Source: Bordetella genomosp. 8 (GTDB lineage Bacteria > Pseudomonadota > Gammaproteobacteria > Burkholderiales > Burkholderiaceae_B). From it: DNA of 64,000 nt. Every line of letters starts with the position of its first letter. The stretch's first letter is position 1. The stretch spans positions 5,828,001 through 5,892,000 of the forward strand of contig NZ_CP021108.1 in assembly GCF_002119685.1 (NCBI RefSeq), read 5' to 3'. The position numbers and the translations under genes are program-made. Below, one piece after another: positions 34,910 to 42,899 of the stretch. A model generated the notes under the pieces. That model was not told where the DNA came from. It saw only the letters and a program-made list of their open reading frames with translations, and made no database searches.

Positions 34910-35926
34910 TCAGGCCAGCTTGCCGACGGCGCCTTCCAGCAGGCCCCAGGCTTCGTCGCCGAACTTGCCGCGCCATTCCTGGTAGAAGCCCGCCTTGCGC
35001 AATTGCGCCTGGAAGCTGTCCGCCTTGGGCTGGTTGAACTTCAAGCCCCTGGATTCCAAATCGCTCTGGATGGACTGGTTCATCTTCCTCAGGTCTTCCC
35101 GCTGCAGCATGCCGGCATCGTTGAACGCGGTTTCCCACAGCTTCTGCAGGTCGGGGGGCAGGCGGCGATAGGCGCGGGCATTGGCGATGAACCAGTAGCC
35201 GTCCCAGATGTGGTTCGTCAGCGAGCAATACTTCTGCACTTCGTACAGCTTGGCCGCCTGGATGATGGGCAGCGGATTTTCCTGGGCGTCGACGATGCGC
35301 GTCTGCAGCGCGGAATAGACCTCGCTGAACTGCAGGCTGGCGGGCGCGGCCGACAGGGCCTTGAACATGGAGATGGACAGCGGGCTGACCGGCACGCGTA
35401 TCTTGGTGCCGTCCAGGTCGTGCGCGTCGGCGATCGGTTTGCTGCTGGTGGTGACCTGGCGAAAGCCGTTGTCCCACATCTTTTCGAAGGCGTACAGGTT
35501 GGCCTTGCCTATCCTTTCGCGCACATGCGCGCCCAGCGCGCCGTCCATGGCTTTCCAGACCTGGCTGTAATCGGAAAACGCGAAGCCCACCGCGTTGATG
35601 GCCGCCACCGGCACCACCGTGGCGATCACCAGGGCCGACGGCGTGAACAGCTCGATGCCGCCGCTGCGCACCTGCGACAGCATGTCGGTGTCGCCGCCCA
35701 GCTGGTTATTGGGAAATATGGTGATTTCCAGCCGGCCGTTGGATTCCTTGCGTATGCGGTCCACGGCGTCCTGCGCGCGCAGATGCAGCGGATGCGTCAT
35801 GGGCAGGTTGTGGGCGTACTTGTAAGAGAACTCCGCGCCGGCGCAGGCCAGGCGGGGTACGCCCAGGGCCAGCGCGGGGCCGGCCGCCATGGCGCGCAGC
35901 AGGGTGCGGCGGGTCATCGTGGTCAT
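34910..35926 (-). CDS. TRAP transporter periplasmic binding protein (DctP family)
   Basis: A 338-residue binding protein. ATG 35926 follows GAGGAGACGATCC and opens MTTMTRRTLLRAMAAGPALA, a twin-arginine-like export signal. Mature-domain marks are KYAHNLPMTHPLHLRAQDAV, GRLEITIFPNNQLGGDTDM, and LDGTKIRVPVSPL, with the conserved carboxylate-binding arginine in that last motif. Ligands of this family are carboxylates, often sugar acids. It is the operon's first gene and diverges from a LysR regulator, so its ligand is probably the substrate of the kinase and RuBisCO-like protein. Confidence 0.93.
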   Translation of the reverse strand: MTTMTRRTLLRAMAAGPALALGVPRLACAGAEFSYKYAHNLPMTHPLHLRAQDAVDRIRKESNGRLEITIFPNNQLGGDTDMLSQVRSGGIELFTPSALVIATVVPVAAINAVGFAFSDYSQVWKAMDGALGAHVRERIGKANLYAFEKMWDNGFRQVTTSSKPIADAHDLDGTKIRVPVSPLSISMFKALSAAPASLQFSEVYSALQTRIVDAQENPLPIIQAAKLYEVQKYCSLTNHIWDGYWFIANARAYRRLPPDLQKLWETAFNDAGMLQREDLRKMNQSIQSDLESRGLKFNQPKADSFQAQLRKAGFYQEWRGKFGDEAWGLLEGAVGKLA

Positions 35927-36060
35927 GGATCGTCTCCTCGGCGCCGTCGCGTACGGCCGGCGCGTATTTATTCGTGGCACACGCGGCCAGGCCGGCGCGC
36001 AGCAGAAATGTACCGTGGCGACTAGAATCGGAGAAGCCGAAAATTTGGATCGATTAAGCG

Positions 36061-36978
36061 ATGAAAGAGATAAATCTCTCGACCCGCGACCTGCGCGCTT
36101 TCCTGGCGCTGGTGGAGCAGCGCAGCTTCACGCGCGCGGCGCGCCAGTGCCACCTGTCGCAGTCGGCCTTCAGTTCGCTGATCCGGACGATGGAAGAAAC
36201 GCTGGGCTACCGGCTGTTCGATCGCGATACCCGCAACGTGGAATTGACGCCGCAGGGCCGGCTGCTGGAAGCGTCGGCGCGACGGGTGCTGGATGGCTTC
36301 GACGGCATGATCGACGATTTTCGCGGGCACGCCATGCTGGACAAGGGCCGCGTGTCGGTCGCCGCGCTGCCCTCCATCGCATCGGGCTGGCTGCCCGGCG
36401 TCTTCGCCGAATTCCGGCAGCGGCATCCAGGCATCGAAATCGAGCTGGCCGACGTGTTGTCGGCGCCCTGCCTGGAACGCGTGCGCGCCGGCCGCGCCGA
36501 CCTGGCGCTCGCATCGTCGGGCATCCCGGCGCAGGACCTGGACGCCAGCCTGCTATGCAACGACCGGTTCCACCTGGTGTGCCGGGCGGACCACCCACTG
36601 GCGCGACGGCGCGAAATCGGGCTGCCCGATCTTTCCGCCGCACCCTTCATCCATCTGGCGCGTTCCCATAGCGTGCGCCTGCAATTGGAACGCGCGTTTC
36701 ATCCTTATCCGATGAAGACGGTCATGGAAGTCGAACAGCTGGCGACGGTGACCGGCATGATCGCGGCGGGCATCGGGATCACGGTGGTGCCGGCCCTGAC
36801 GCTGTACGAATTCGAGCGGCCGGATCTGGTCAGCCGGCCGTTGAAGATTCCCGGGCTGGTGCGCCGCATCTACCTGGTGACGCGCCGCGGCCTGAGCCTG
36901 CCGCCGGCGGCCGAACGGCTGCGTGCGTTGATGCTGGAACGCCGGCCGGGAAAGCGGGGCGGTACGCGGCAGGGATGA
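36061..36978 (+). CDS. LysR-family regulator of the TRAP/RuBisCO-like operon
   Basis: A 305-residue LysR regulator. The helix-turn-helix is FTRAARQCHLSQSAFSSLIRT (shortened: TRAARQCHLSQSAFSSLI) after LSTRDLRAFLALVEQRS. The effector domain carries GRVSVAALPSIASGWLPGV and GIGITVVPAL. It diverges from the TRAP binding-protein gene with a 134-base gap, the normal place for a co-inducer-responsive activator. It most resembles CynR/CbbR-type regulators in general layout, but subgroup assignment is not safe. The co-inducer may be the transported acid or a pathway intermediate. Confidence 0.93.
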   Translation: MKEINLSTRDLRAFLALVEQRSFTRAARQCHLSQSAFSSLIRTMEETLGYRLFDRDTRNVELTPQGRLLEASARRVLDGFDGMIDDFRGHAMLDKGRVSVAALPSIASGWLPGVFAEFRQRHPGIEIELADVLSAPCLERVRAGRADLALASSGIPAQDLDASLLCNDRFHLVCRADHPLARRREIGLPDLSAAPFIHLARSHSVRLQLERAFHPYPMKTVMEVEQLATVTGMIAAGIGITVVPALTLYEFERPDLVSRPLKIPGLVRRIYLVTRRGLSLPPAAERLRALMLERRPGKRGGTRQG

Positions 36979-37060
36979 AGGGTAGAACAAGACGCACGAA
37001 TAACGTGCGGGAATAAGGCGCAAGGATCAGCGGCGGGATATACCGGGGCGGCAATCCCCC

Positions 37061-37711
37061 TCAGACGGGACCACCTTCGCGAGCCCAGCGCACGGCGTCC
37101 TCGACGCGGTCGTTGCCCCAGAACATTTCCCGTCCGGCGAACATCATGGGCGCGCCGAAGACGCCCAGTTCCTGGGCCCGGTCGACCTGCGCGCGAAACG
37201 CCTGCTTGATTTCGTCGCTGCCGGCGCGCGCCAGCACGGCTTCGGCATCCAGGCCCAACGCCCTGAGCCGGTCGCCGACGACGTCCCGCTTCTGGATATC
37301 CAGATCGTCGACGAAATTGGCGCGGAACATCGACAGGCAGAAGGCCTTGCCCCAATCCGCCTGCAGCCCGATATAGGCCACCCGGGATGGCAGCACGCCC
37401 ACCCTCGGGAACTCGGTCGGACGCCGATAGGTGACGCCGTACCTGGCCGCCAGCCGTTGGACTTCGCGCATCATGTATTCGCCCTTGTCGGGGAACAGCC
37501 GGAAAGGCGAGTCGTCCCAGCCGCGCGCCTTGAATATCGGCCCCAGCAGGAAGGGCCGGTAATCCACCGTGACGCCCTGCGCCGCAGCGATCGGCTCGAT
37601 GCGCTCGATCGCCAGAAAGCTATAGGGACTTGCGAAATCGAACCAGAACTGCAGCTGCCCCTGCGCGGCCGCGGGGCCTGATGCCGCCGGCCGGGTCTCC
37701 ATCTGCGTCAT
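37061..37711 (-). CDS. 2-hydroxychromene-2-carboxylate isomerase family (DsbA-like, GST-kappa) protein
   Basis: A 216-residue thioredoxin-fold protein with helical insertion. The catalytic serine region is LQFWFDFASPYSFLAIERI (S28), where DsbA proteins have CxxC, so it is not a disulfide oxidase. YRPFLLGPIFKARGWDDSPF and GVFGAPMMFAGREMFWGNDR complete the glutathione-binding fold. Such enzymes isomerise hydroxychromene carboxylates in naphthalene breakdown or act as kappa-class glutathione transferases. No aromatic-degradation genes surround it. It follows selD by about 50 bases. Confidence 0.9.
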   Translation of the reverse strand: MTQMETRPAASGPAAAQGQLQFWFDFASPYSFLAIERIEPIAAAQGVTVDYRPFLLGPIFKARGWDDSPFRLFPDKGEYMMREVQRLAARYGVTYRRPTEFPRVGVLPSRVAYIGLQADWGKAFCLSMFRANFVDDLDIQKRDVVGDRLRALGLDAEAVLARAGSDEIKQAFRAQVDRAQELGVFGAPMMFAGREMFWGNDRVEDAVRWAREGGPV

Positions 37712-37759
37712 GTCGCCTCTCCATATTGTTGTGCGCGCGCGGGCTGGGCGGGCGGCCAG

Positions 37760-38833
37760 TCAGCCGACGTCTACCCCCGGTTCTCCACGCATCATCCGCC
37801 CCACCACCGCGGCCTGGCCGAAGCCTTGTTCGCGCAACACGTCCAGCACCCGCGGCGCGGTTGCGCTGTCGCAGGCCACCAGCAGCCCTCCGGAGGTCTG
37901 CGGATCCGTCAGCAGGGCGCGCGCGACGTCGTCCACGCCGGATGCCAGCGCGACCGCCGCGCCATAGGACGCCCAATTGCGCCCGGACGCCCCGGTGATC
38001 ATGCCCGCCTGCGCCATCTCCCGCACCCCGGGCAGCCAGGGCAAGGCGGCCAGATCGATGCGCGCGCGCAGGCCAGCACCGCGGCTCATCTCCAGTGCAT
38101 GGCCCAGCAAGCCGAAACCGGTGACGTCGGTCAGGGCGTGCACGCCGGGCAGCGCGGCCAGCGCGGGCCCCGGCGTATTCAGGCGTGTCGTGCTGGCGAT
38201 CATGGCCTGATAGCCCGCCGCGTCCAGCTGGTTCTTCTTGAGCGCGGCCGACAATATGCCCACGCCCAGCGGCTTGCTCAGTATCAGCACGTCGCCTTCG
38301 CGGGCGTCGGCGTTGCGCCGGACGCGGTCCGGATGGACCAGGCCCATGGCGGCCAGGCCATAAATGGGTTCGACGGAATCGATGGTGTGGCCGCCCGCCA
38401 CGGGGATGCCGGCCTGGGCGCAGACGTCCTGTCCGCCGCGCAGGATGTCGGCGATGACTTCGCGCGGCAGCACATTGATCGGCATGCCGACGATGGCCAG
38501 CGCCATGATGGGCGTGCCGCCCATGGCATAGACATCCGACAGCGCGTTGGTCGCGGCGATGCGCCCGAAATCGTAGGGATCGTCGACGATGGGCATGAAG
38601 AAATCGGTGGTGGCGATCAGCGCCTGCTCGTCGTTCAGGCGGTACACCGCCGCGTCGTCCGCGGTTTCCGTGCCGACCATCAGGCCGGGGAAAGCCTGGG
38701 CGGGGGCGAAGCGCGCCAGCAGGTCCGCCAGCACGCCCGGGGCGATCTTGCAGCCGCAGCCGCCGCCATGCGAAAGCGAAGTAAGGCGCGGCTGCAGGCG
38801 CGGCGGCGCGTCGGCGCTAGCGTCTATGGTCAT
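37760..38833 (-). CDS. selD: Selenide, water dikinase
   Basis: SelD makes monoselenophosphate from selenide and ATP. The 357-residue protein has GGGCGCK with active-site C26 and K29 (E. coli Cys17, Lys20), so it is a cysteine not a selenocysteine form. TTDFFMPIVDDPYDFGRIAATNA and VAGGHTIDSVEPIYGLAAMG are the AIR-synthase-like metal and ATP motifs. No selA, selB, selC or mnmH is in the window, so whether it serves selenoprotein synthesis or tRNA selenouridine cannot be judged here. Confidence 0.96.
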   Translation of the reverse strand: MTIDASADAPPRLQPRLTSLSHGGGCGCKIAPGVLADLLARFAPAQAFPGLMVGTETADDAAVYRLNDEQALIATTDFFMPIVDDPYDFGRIAATNALSDVYAMGGTPIMALAIVGMPINVLPREVIADILRGGQDVCAQAGIPVAGGHTIDSVEPIYGLAAMGLVHPDRVRRNADAREGDVLILSKPLGVGILSAALKKNQLDAAGYQAMIASTTRLNTPGPALAALPGVHALTDVTGFGLLGHALEMSRGAGLRARIDLAALPWLPGVREMAQAGMITGASGRNWASYGAAVALASGVDDVARALLTDPQTSGGLLVACDSATAPRVLDVLREQGFGQAAVVGRMMRGEPGVDVG

Positions 38834-38953
38834 GCGAGTCTCCAGGAAAGCCGGGAAAGCATAGCACCGGCCCGCCGGCCCCTACACAAGAGCCGTCAAA
38901 ACGGCCTACTATCATGATCCTTCCAAGCATGTACGCGCCCAGGCCCGAACGAG

Positions 38954-39418
38954 ATGACGACTCTGCTTCCCGACTGTCCGCTATGCCAGCAGCACGGCGG
39001 CACGCTGCTGTGGCAAGGCACCCACATGCGCGTGGTGGAGGTCGAAGACGCCGATTACCCCGGCTATACCCGGGTCATCTGGAATTCGCACATTCCGGAG
39101 ATGACCAGCCTGTCGCGCCATGGACGCGAACTGATGATGGAAGCGGTCTGGCGCATAGAGGAGACGCAGCGCGAAATCCTGCGCCCGGACAAGATCAACG
39201 TCGCGTCGCTGGGCAATATGGTGCCGCATCTGCACTGGCACGTGATTCCGCGCTGGCGCGGCGACCGGCATTTTCCCGACGCGGTGTGGGCGCCGCCGCG
39301 TATCGCCGCGGGCCAGGAACCGCCCGAATGGGCGGCGCGCATGCAGGCCATCCGGTCCGTGATGCGCCGCTATCAGGACCGCCTGCTGGAAACCTTGAAT
39401 GCACTGCCGCGCCACTGA
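38954..39418 (+). CDS. HIT-family nucleotide-binding hydrolase
   Basis: A 154-residue histidine-triad protein. The triad is HLHWHV with H92, H94 and H96, and the N-terminal PLCQQHGG resembles the CxxC zinc motif of HIT proteins. The usual first half RVVEVEDADYPGYTRVI is present. Members hydrolyse nucleoside phosphoramidates or dinucleoside polyphosphates. Its substrate is not known. It is divergent from selD with about 120 bases between them. Confidence 0.9.
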   Translation: MTTLLPDCPLCQQHGGTLLWQGTHMRVVEVEDADYPGYTRVIWNSHIPEMTSLSRHGRELMMEAVWRIEETQREILRPDKINVASLGNMVPHLHWHVIPRWRGDRHFPDAVWAPPRIAAGQEPPEWAARMQAIRSVMRRYQDRLLETLNALPRH

Positions 39419-39469
39419 CCCGGCGCCGGCCTACCCGGCGCCATGGATTTTCATGACCGCGCACACGCC

Positions 39470-39931
39470 ATGAACACTCGCCTTTCCGCCTTCTCTCTTC
39501 CTCCGCTGCTGGCGGCGCTGGGACTGATGGCCGCCACGCCGACCTGCTTGGCCGCGCGGCCCATCAATACGCCCTGCCCCAGCACCCTGGAGCTGACGCA
39601 GACGCCGGTCAACGCGCCGGGCGGCTGGTCGATCATGCCGGATCCGCGCCGCGACGCGGACCACCGCCTGCAGGGCATCACCTTTTTCGCCGGCGATCCG
39701 CGTAATATGGTGGCCCTGGCGCCCGACACTGAAAAACGATCGACGCGCGGCTACGCATCCACCTGGCATTTCCATCCGGACGACCAGGGCTACTGGATAG
39801 GCTGCAGCTACACCGATACCAACCTGTTGGCGGTGCGCAAGCTGGCGGACAACATCAGCCAGTGCGACATGATGCAATACCTGGCCGACCGCCGCCGTCC
39901 GGGCGGCGCCGTGGAAGTGGTGTGCTACTGA
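39470..39931 (+). CDS. STY0301-like exported protein of unknown function
   Basis: A 153-residue protein with a Sec signal (MNTRLSAFSLPPLLAALGLM, cut near CLA-AR). The mature part has three or four cysteines in a CPSTLELTQTP...GCSYTD...CDMMQY...VVCY pattern. That layout recalls the STY0301 group of small periplasmic proteins. The role is unknown. An in-frame ATG at 39443 would spoil the signal's n-region slightly. Its TGA is immediately followed by the ung ATG, so it is co-transcribed with ung. Confidence 0.75.
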   Translation: MNTRLSAFSLPPLLAALGLMAATPTCLAARPINTPCPSTLELTQTPVNAPGGWSIMPDPRRDADHRLQGITFFAGDPRNMVALAPDTEKRSTRGYASTWHFHPDDQGYWIGCSYTDTNLLAVRKLADNISQCDMMQYLADRRRPGGAVEVVCY

Positions 39932-40684
39932 ATGGAAAACCGCCTGCGCACGCCCCTTTCGCTATTGGTTTCCCAGTTGCCGCCGGATTGGGCCCCGGCC
40001 CTGGCGACGCCCGCCGCGGCGCGCGTCCTGCCGGAGCTCTGCGGCCACGTCGACAGCCGCGTGGACGCGGGCGTCACGGTCTATCCACATGCGCCCTTCC
40101 GCGTGCTGGAGCTGCTGCGCCCGCGCGACGTCAAGGTCGTGATCCTGGGGCAGGACCCCTACCACGGGCCCGGACAGGCGCAAGGGCTGGCGTTTTCCGT
40201 GCCGGACGGCTGCAAGCGGCCGCCCAGCCTGCGCAATATATTCAAGGAGATTGCCGCCGAGTATCCCGACAAGGGCATACCGGCAGGCAATGACCTGACG
40301 CCCTGGGTCGAGCAGGGGGTGCTGCTGCTGAACACCTCGCTGACGGTGGAAGACGGCCAGCCGGCCTCGCATGCCAAACGCGGCTGGGAGGCAATCACCG
40401 ATGCCCTGATCGAACTGGTGGCCCGGCAGTCGCAGCCCAAGGTGTTCATGCTGTGGGGCGCCCACGCGCAGTCCAAGCAGGCACTGTTGCCCGCGAACCA
40501 CAACACGCTGGTCCTGATGGCGAACCACCCGTCCCCGCTTTCAGCGTCGCGGCCACCCGTCCCCTTCCTGGGTTGCGGCCATTTCCGCCGCGCCAACGAG
40601 TGGCTTCTGACGCATGAGCAGGAAATTGTCGATTGGGGTTTGCCCGAGAAAACGCTGGCGTCACAGCAGGCATTCAGGTTATGA
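39932..40684 (+). CDS. ung: Uracil-DNA glycosylase, family 1
   Basis: Ung removes uracil from DNA, starting base-excision repair. The 250-residue protein has the water-activating loop GQDPYHG (residues 73-79, D75), the uracil-recognition GVLLLNTSLTV and the minor-groove loop HPSPLSA with H199. GHFRRANEWL is the conserved C-terminal helix. It begins at the base after the stop of the small exported protein, which is unusual company for a repair gene. The first 25 residues are a little longer than the E. coli enzyme. Confidence 0.97.
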   Translation: MENRLRTPLSLLVSQLPPDWAPALATPAAARVLPELCGHVDSRVDAGVTVYPHAPFRVLELLRPRDVKVVILGQDPYHGPGQAQGLAFSVPDGCKRPPSLRNIFKEIAAEYPDKGIPAGNDLTPWVEQGVLLLNTSLTVEDGQPASHAKRGWEAITDALIELVARQSQPKVFMLWGAHAQSKQALLPANHNTLVLMANHPSPLSASRPPVPFLGCGHFRRANEWLLTHEQEIVDWGLPEKTLASQQAFRL

Positions 40685-40989
40685 TTTTTCGCGCTGCACA
40701 AAAGAACGGCATTTTTCCGCATTGCTAGTCCGCCGCCGGTACGCCGACGGCCTCGAAACAAGTCACGGTGTATGCAGCTTCGCCAAGTAGCAGGGTAATC
40801 ACCCGGACTTGGCCCATGCCGGTCTTCATCGCTTCCTGACCCCTTTCCTTACGCCAGCGTCCCCATCTGGACGCGACATGCGCATGGTTGATCCGGTCGG
40901 CGTCGATGCTCCATCAACCTGCGCTGGATCCGGCACACACACCCCGGCCCGGCCTAGATACGTGCCGCCAAAAGCGGCAAGGATAAGTC
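40685..40989 (+). other. 305-base ung-rhlE gap: probable long rhlE leader
   Basis: No coding frame in this stretch has family support. It is flanked by genes in the same direction and contains a perfect stem-loop (40782-40813). The rhlE promoter and a structured 5' untranslated region are the likely contents. Long structured leaders are common for RNA-helicase genes and often respond to cold or to autoregulation. No tRNA or known riboswitch fold was recognised. Confidence 0.4.
40782..40813 (+). other. Perfect two-tier stem-loop in the rhlE leader
   Basis: GCCAAGT (40782-40788) pairs with ACTTGGC (40807-40813). Inside it GGGT (40793-40796) pairs with ACCC (40801-40804) around the tetraloop AATC, with a small asymmetric internal loop. 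It has no trailing T-run, so it is not a typical terminator. It could be a regulatory RNA element or a protein-binding dyad upstream of rhlE. Confidence 0.5.
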
Positions 40990-42729
40990 ATGTCTTTCGA
41001 ATCCCTGGGACTCGAGCCCACCCTGTTGTCCGCGCTGCAAGAAGCGGGCTTCGATACCCCCACTTCCGTCCAGGCCGCCGCCATTCCGCAGGCCATCGCC
41101 GGCCAGGACCTGATGGTTTCGTCGCAGACCGGCAGCGGCAAGACCGCGGCCTTCATGCTGCCGGCGCTGAACCGCATCGCCAAGATGCCCGCCAACAAGG
41201 GCACCGGCGTGCAGGTGCTGGTGCTGACCCCCACGCGCGAACTGGCGCTGCAGGTCAATGACGCCACGCGCCAGTACGGCAAGAACCTGCGCGACCTGCG
41301 CACCGCCACCGTGGTGGGCGGCATGCCCTACGGCGCGCAGTTGAAGGCGCTGTCGCGCCGCGTCGACGTGCTGGTCGCCACCCCCGGCCGCCTGCTCGAC
41401 CATCTGCAGGCCGGCCGCGTCAAGCTGAACACCGTGCATACCCTGGTGCTGGACGAAGCCGACCGCATGCTGGACATGGGCTTCATCGAGGACATCGAGA
41501 CCATCGTCGGCCGCCTGCCGGCCGATCGCCAGACGCTGCTGTTCTCGGCCACGCTGGACGGCACGGTCGCCAAGCTGGCGGCCAAGATGATGCGCGAACC
41601 GCAGCGCATCGAGATCGCCGGCGCCAAGGAAAAGCATTCCAACATCACCCAGAGCCTGCTGTACGCGGACGACGCCGCGCACAAGATGCAGCTGCTCGAC
41701 CACGTCCTGCGCGACACGGCGCTGGACCAGGCCATCGTCTTCACCGCCACCAAGCGCGGCGCGGACGATCTGGCCGACCGCCTGTCCGACCAGGGCTTCG
41801 CGGCGGCGGCGTTGCATGGCGACATGAACCAGCGCCAGCGCACGCGCACCCTGAGCATGCTGCAGAAGCGCCAATTGAAGGTGCTGGTCGCCACCGACGT
41901 GGCCGCGCGCGGCATCGACGTGCAGGGCATCAGCCACGCCGTGAACTTCGACCTGCCCATGCAGGCGGAAGACTATGTGCACCGTATCGGCCGTACCGGC
42001 CGCGCGGGCCGCGACGGCTTGGCCTTTACGCTGGCCACGCATGCGGAACGGCACAAGGTGCGCCGCATCGAACACTTCATCGGCCAGACGCTGACACCGC
42101 AGATCATCGCCGGCCTGGAACCCAAGCGCACGGCGCGTCCTCCGTACGAACGCTCCGGTACCGGCAAGCCGGGCTTCGGCAAGCGACCGTTCAATCGCGA
42201 TAGCCGTGGCGGTTTCGGCGCGCGGCCCTTCGATGGTCCCCGCCGCGAGTTCCGCGAAGGCGCGGGCCCGCAGCGTGAGCTGTCCGGCGATCGTCCGCAG
42301 CGCGCCTGGCGCGACGGGCCCCGTCCCGTCCGCCCCGAAGGCGAAGCCCGCCCCTACCGTGCGGAAGGCGAAGCCCGTCCTTTCCGTGCCGAAGGCGATC
42401 GGCGTCCCGCCGACCGCGGCTTCCAGCGCAATGACCAGGGTTACCGCGCCGAAGGCGCCGCCCGCAAGACCGAACGCAGCGGTGACGAAGGCGGTTTCCG
42501 CGCCGAGCGCGACTTCCGCCAAGGCGACCGTCCGCAGCGTCCCGAAGGCGCGTTCCGCTCCGCGCGGTCCGAAGCCGGCATGCGCGCCGACAAGGCCGCC
42601 CGCGAAGGCAATCATGCCGGCCGCGCCACGGAAGGCTACGCCCGCCCCACCGGCAGGCCGGCCTTCGACAAGGGCGCCAGCCGTTCGGGCAAGCCCTTCA
42701 AGCCGGCCTACGCCGGTCGCCGGGACTGA
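40990..42729 (+). CDS. rhlE: DEAD-box ATP-dependent RNA helicase, RhlE type with basic tail
   Basis: A 579-residue helicase that remodels RNA in ribosome assembly and decay. Core motifs run in order: Q-motif (FDTPTSVQ), Walker A SSQTGSGKT (44-52), PTRELALQ (81-88), DEAD (155-158), SAT (186-188) and HRIGRTGR near 336. After about residue 375 the C-terminus becomes a long disordered Arg/Gly/Glu-rich tail with short repeats, typical of RhlE-like helicases that contact RNA or RNase E. A strong intrinsic terminator follows 45 bases after the stop. Confidence 0.96.
   Translation: MSFESLGLEPTLLSALQEAGFDTPTSVQAAAIPQAIAGQDLMVSSQTGSGKTAAFMLPALNRIAKMPANKGTGVQVLVLTPTRELALQVNDATRQYGKNLRDLRTATVVGGMPYGAQLKALSRRVDVLVATPGRLLDHLQAGRVKLNTVHTLVLDEADRMLDMGFIEDIETIVGRLPADRQTLLFSATLDGTVAKLAAKMMREPQRIEIAGAKEKHSNITQSLLYADDAAHKMQLLDHVLRDTALDQAIVFTATKRGADDLADRLSDQGFAAAALHGDMNQRQRTRTLSMLQKRQLKVLVATDVAARGIDVQGISHAVNFDLPMQAEDYVHRIGRTGRAGRDGLAFTLATHAERHKVRRIEHFIGQTLTPQIIAGLEPKRTARPPYERSGTGKPGFGKRPFNRDSRGGFGARPFDGPRREFREGAGPQRELSGDRPQRAWRDGPRPVRPEGEARPYRAEGEARPFRAEGDRRPADRGFQRNDQGYRAEGAARKTERSGDEGGFRAERDFRQGDRPQRPEGAFRSARSEAGMRADKAAREGNHAGRATEGYARPTGRPAFDKGASRSGKPFKPAYAGRRD
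42337..42417 (+). repeat. Three 27-bp in-frame tandem units in the RhlE tail
   Basis: Units begin at 42337, 42364 and 42391, each opening GAAGGCGA. They encode EGEARPYRA, EGEARPFRA and a diverged EGDRRPADR. Similar looser EGxFR elements follow further along. A length-variable disordered tail is expected from such repeats, and copy number may differ between strains. Confidence 0.8.
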
Positions 42730-42774
42730 TCGGCACCGGCCAGGCGGGTAGCAACACCACCCGCATCTGAAGAG

Positions 42775-42806
42775 AAAAACGGCGCGGCGCCCACCGCGCC
42801 GTTTTT
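42775..42806 (+). terminator. Strong intrinsic terminator after rhlE
   Basis: A perfect 13-base stem, AAAAACGGCGCGG with CCGCGCCGTTTTT, encloses a 6-base loop and ends in a T-run. The A-run on the left arm makes it look symmetric, but no gene ends on the minus strand here, so it serves rhlE. Confidence 0.95.
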
Positions 42807-42899
42807 CATTTCCGGTCCGCCAGGATGGCCGGCGCTGACGCAGCGGACGGGATTTCCTGAAACAATGCGGGTATCGCTCACCTTCCGCAGCCGTAGTTC

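Noticed and set aside
32962..35037. Plus-strand frame rich in His, Gln and Gly
   Set aside because: It is exactly antisense to the TRAP permease and binding-protein genes and shows the composition expected of a complement strand.
42775..42806. Terminator hairpin considered as a bidirectional terminator
   Set aside because: Both flanking genes read rightwards, so no minus-strand transcript ends here.
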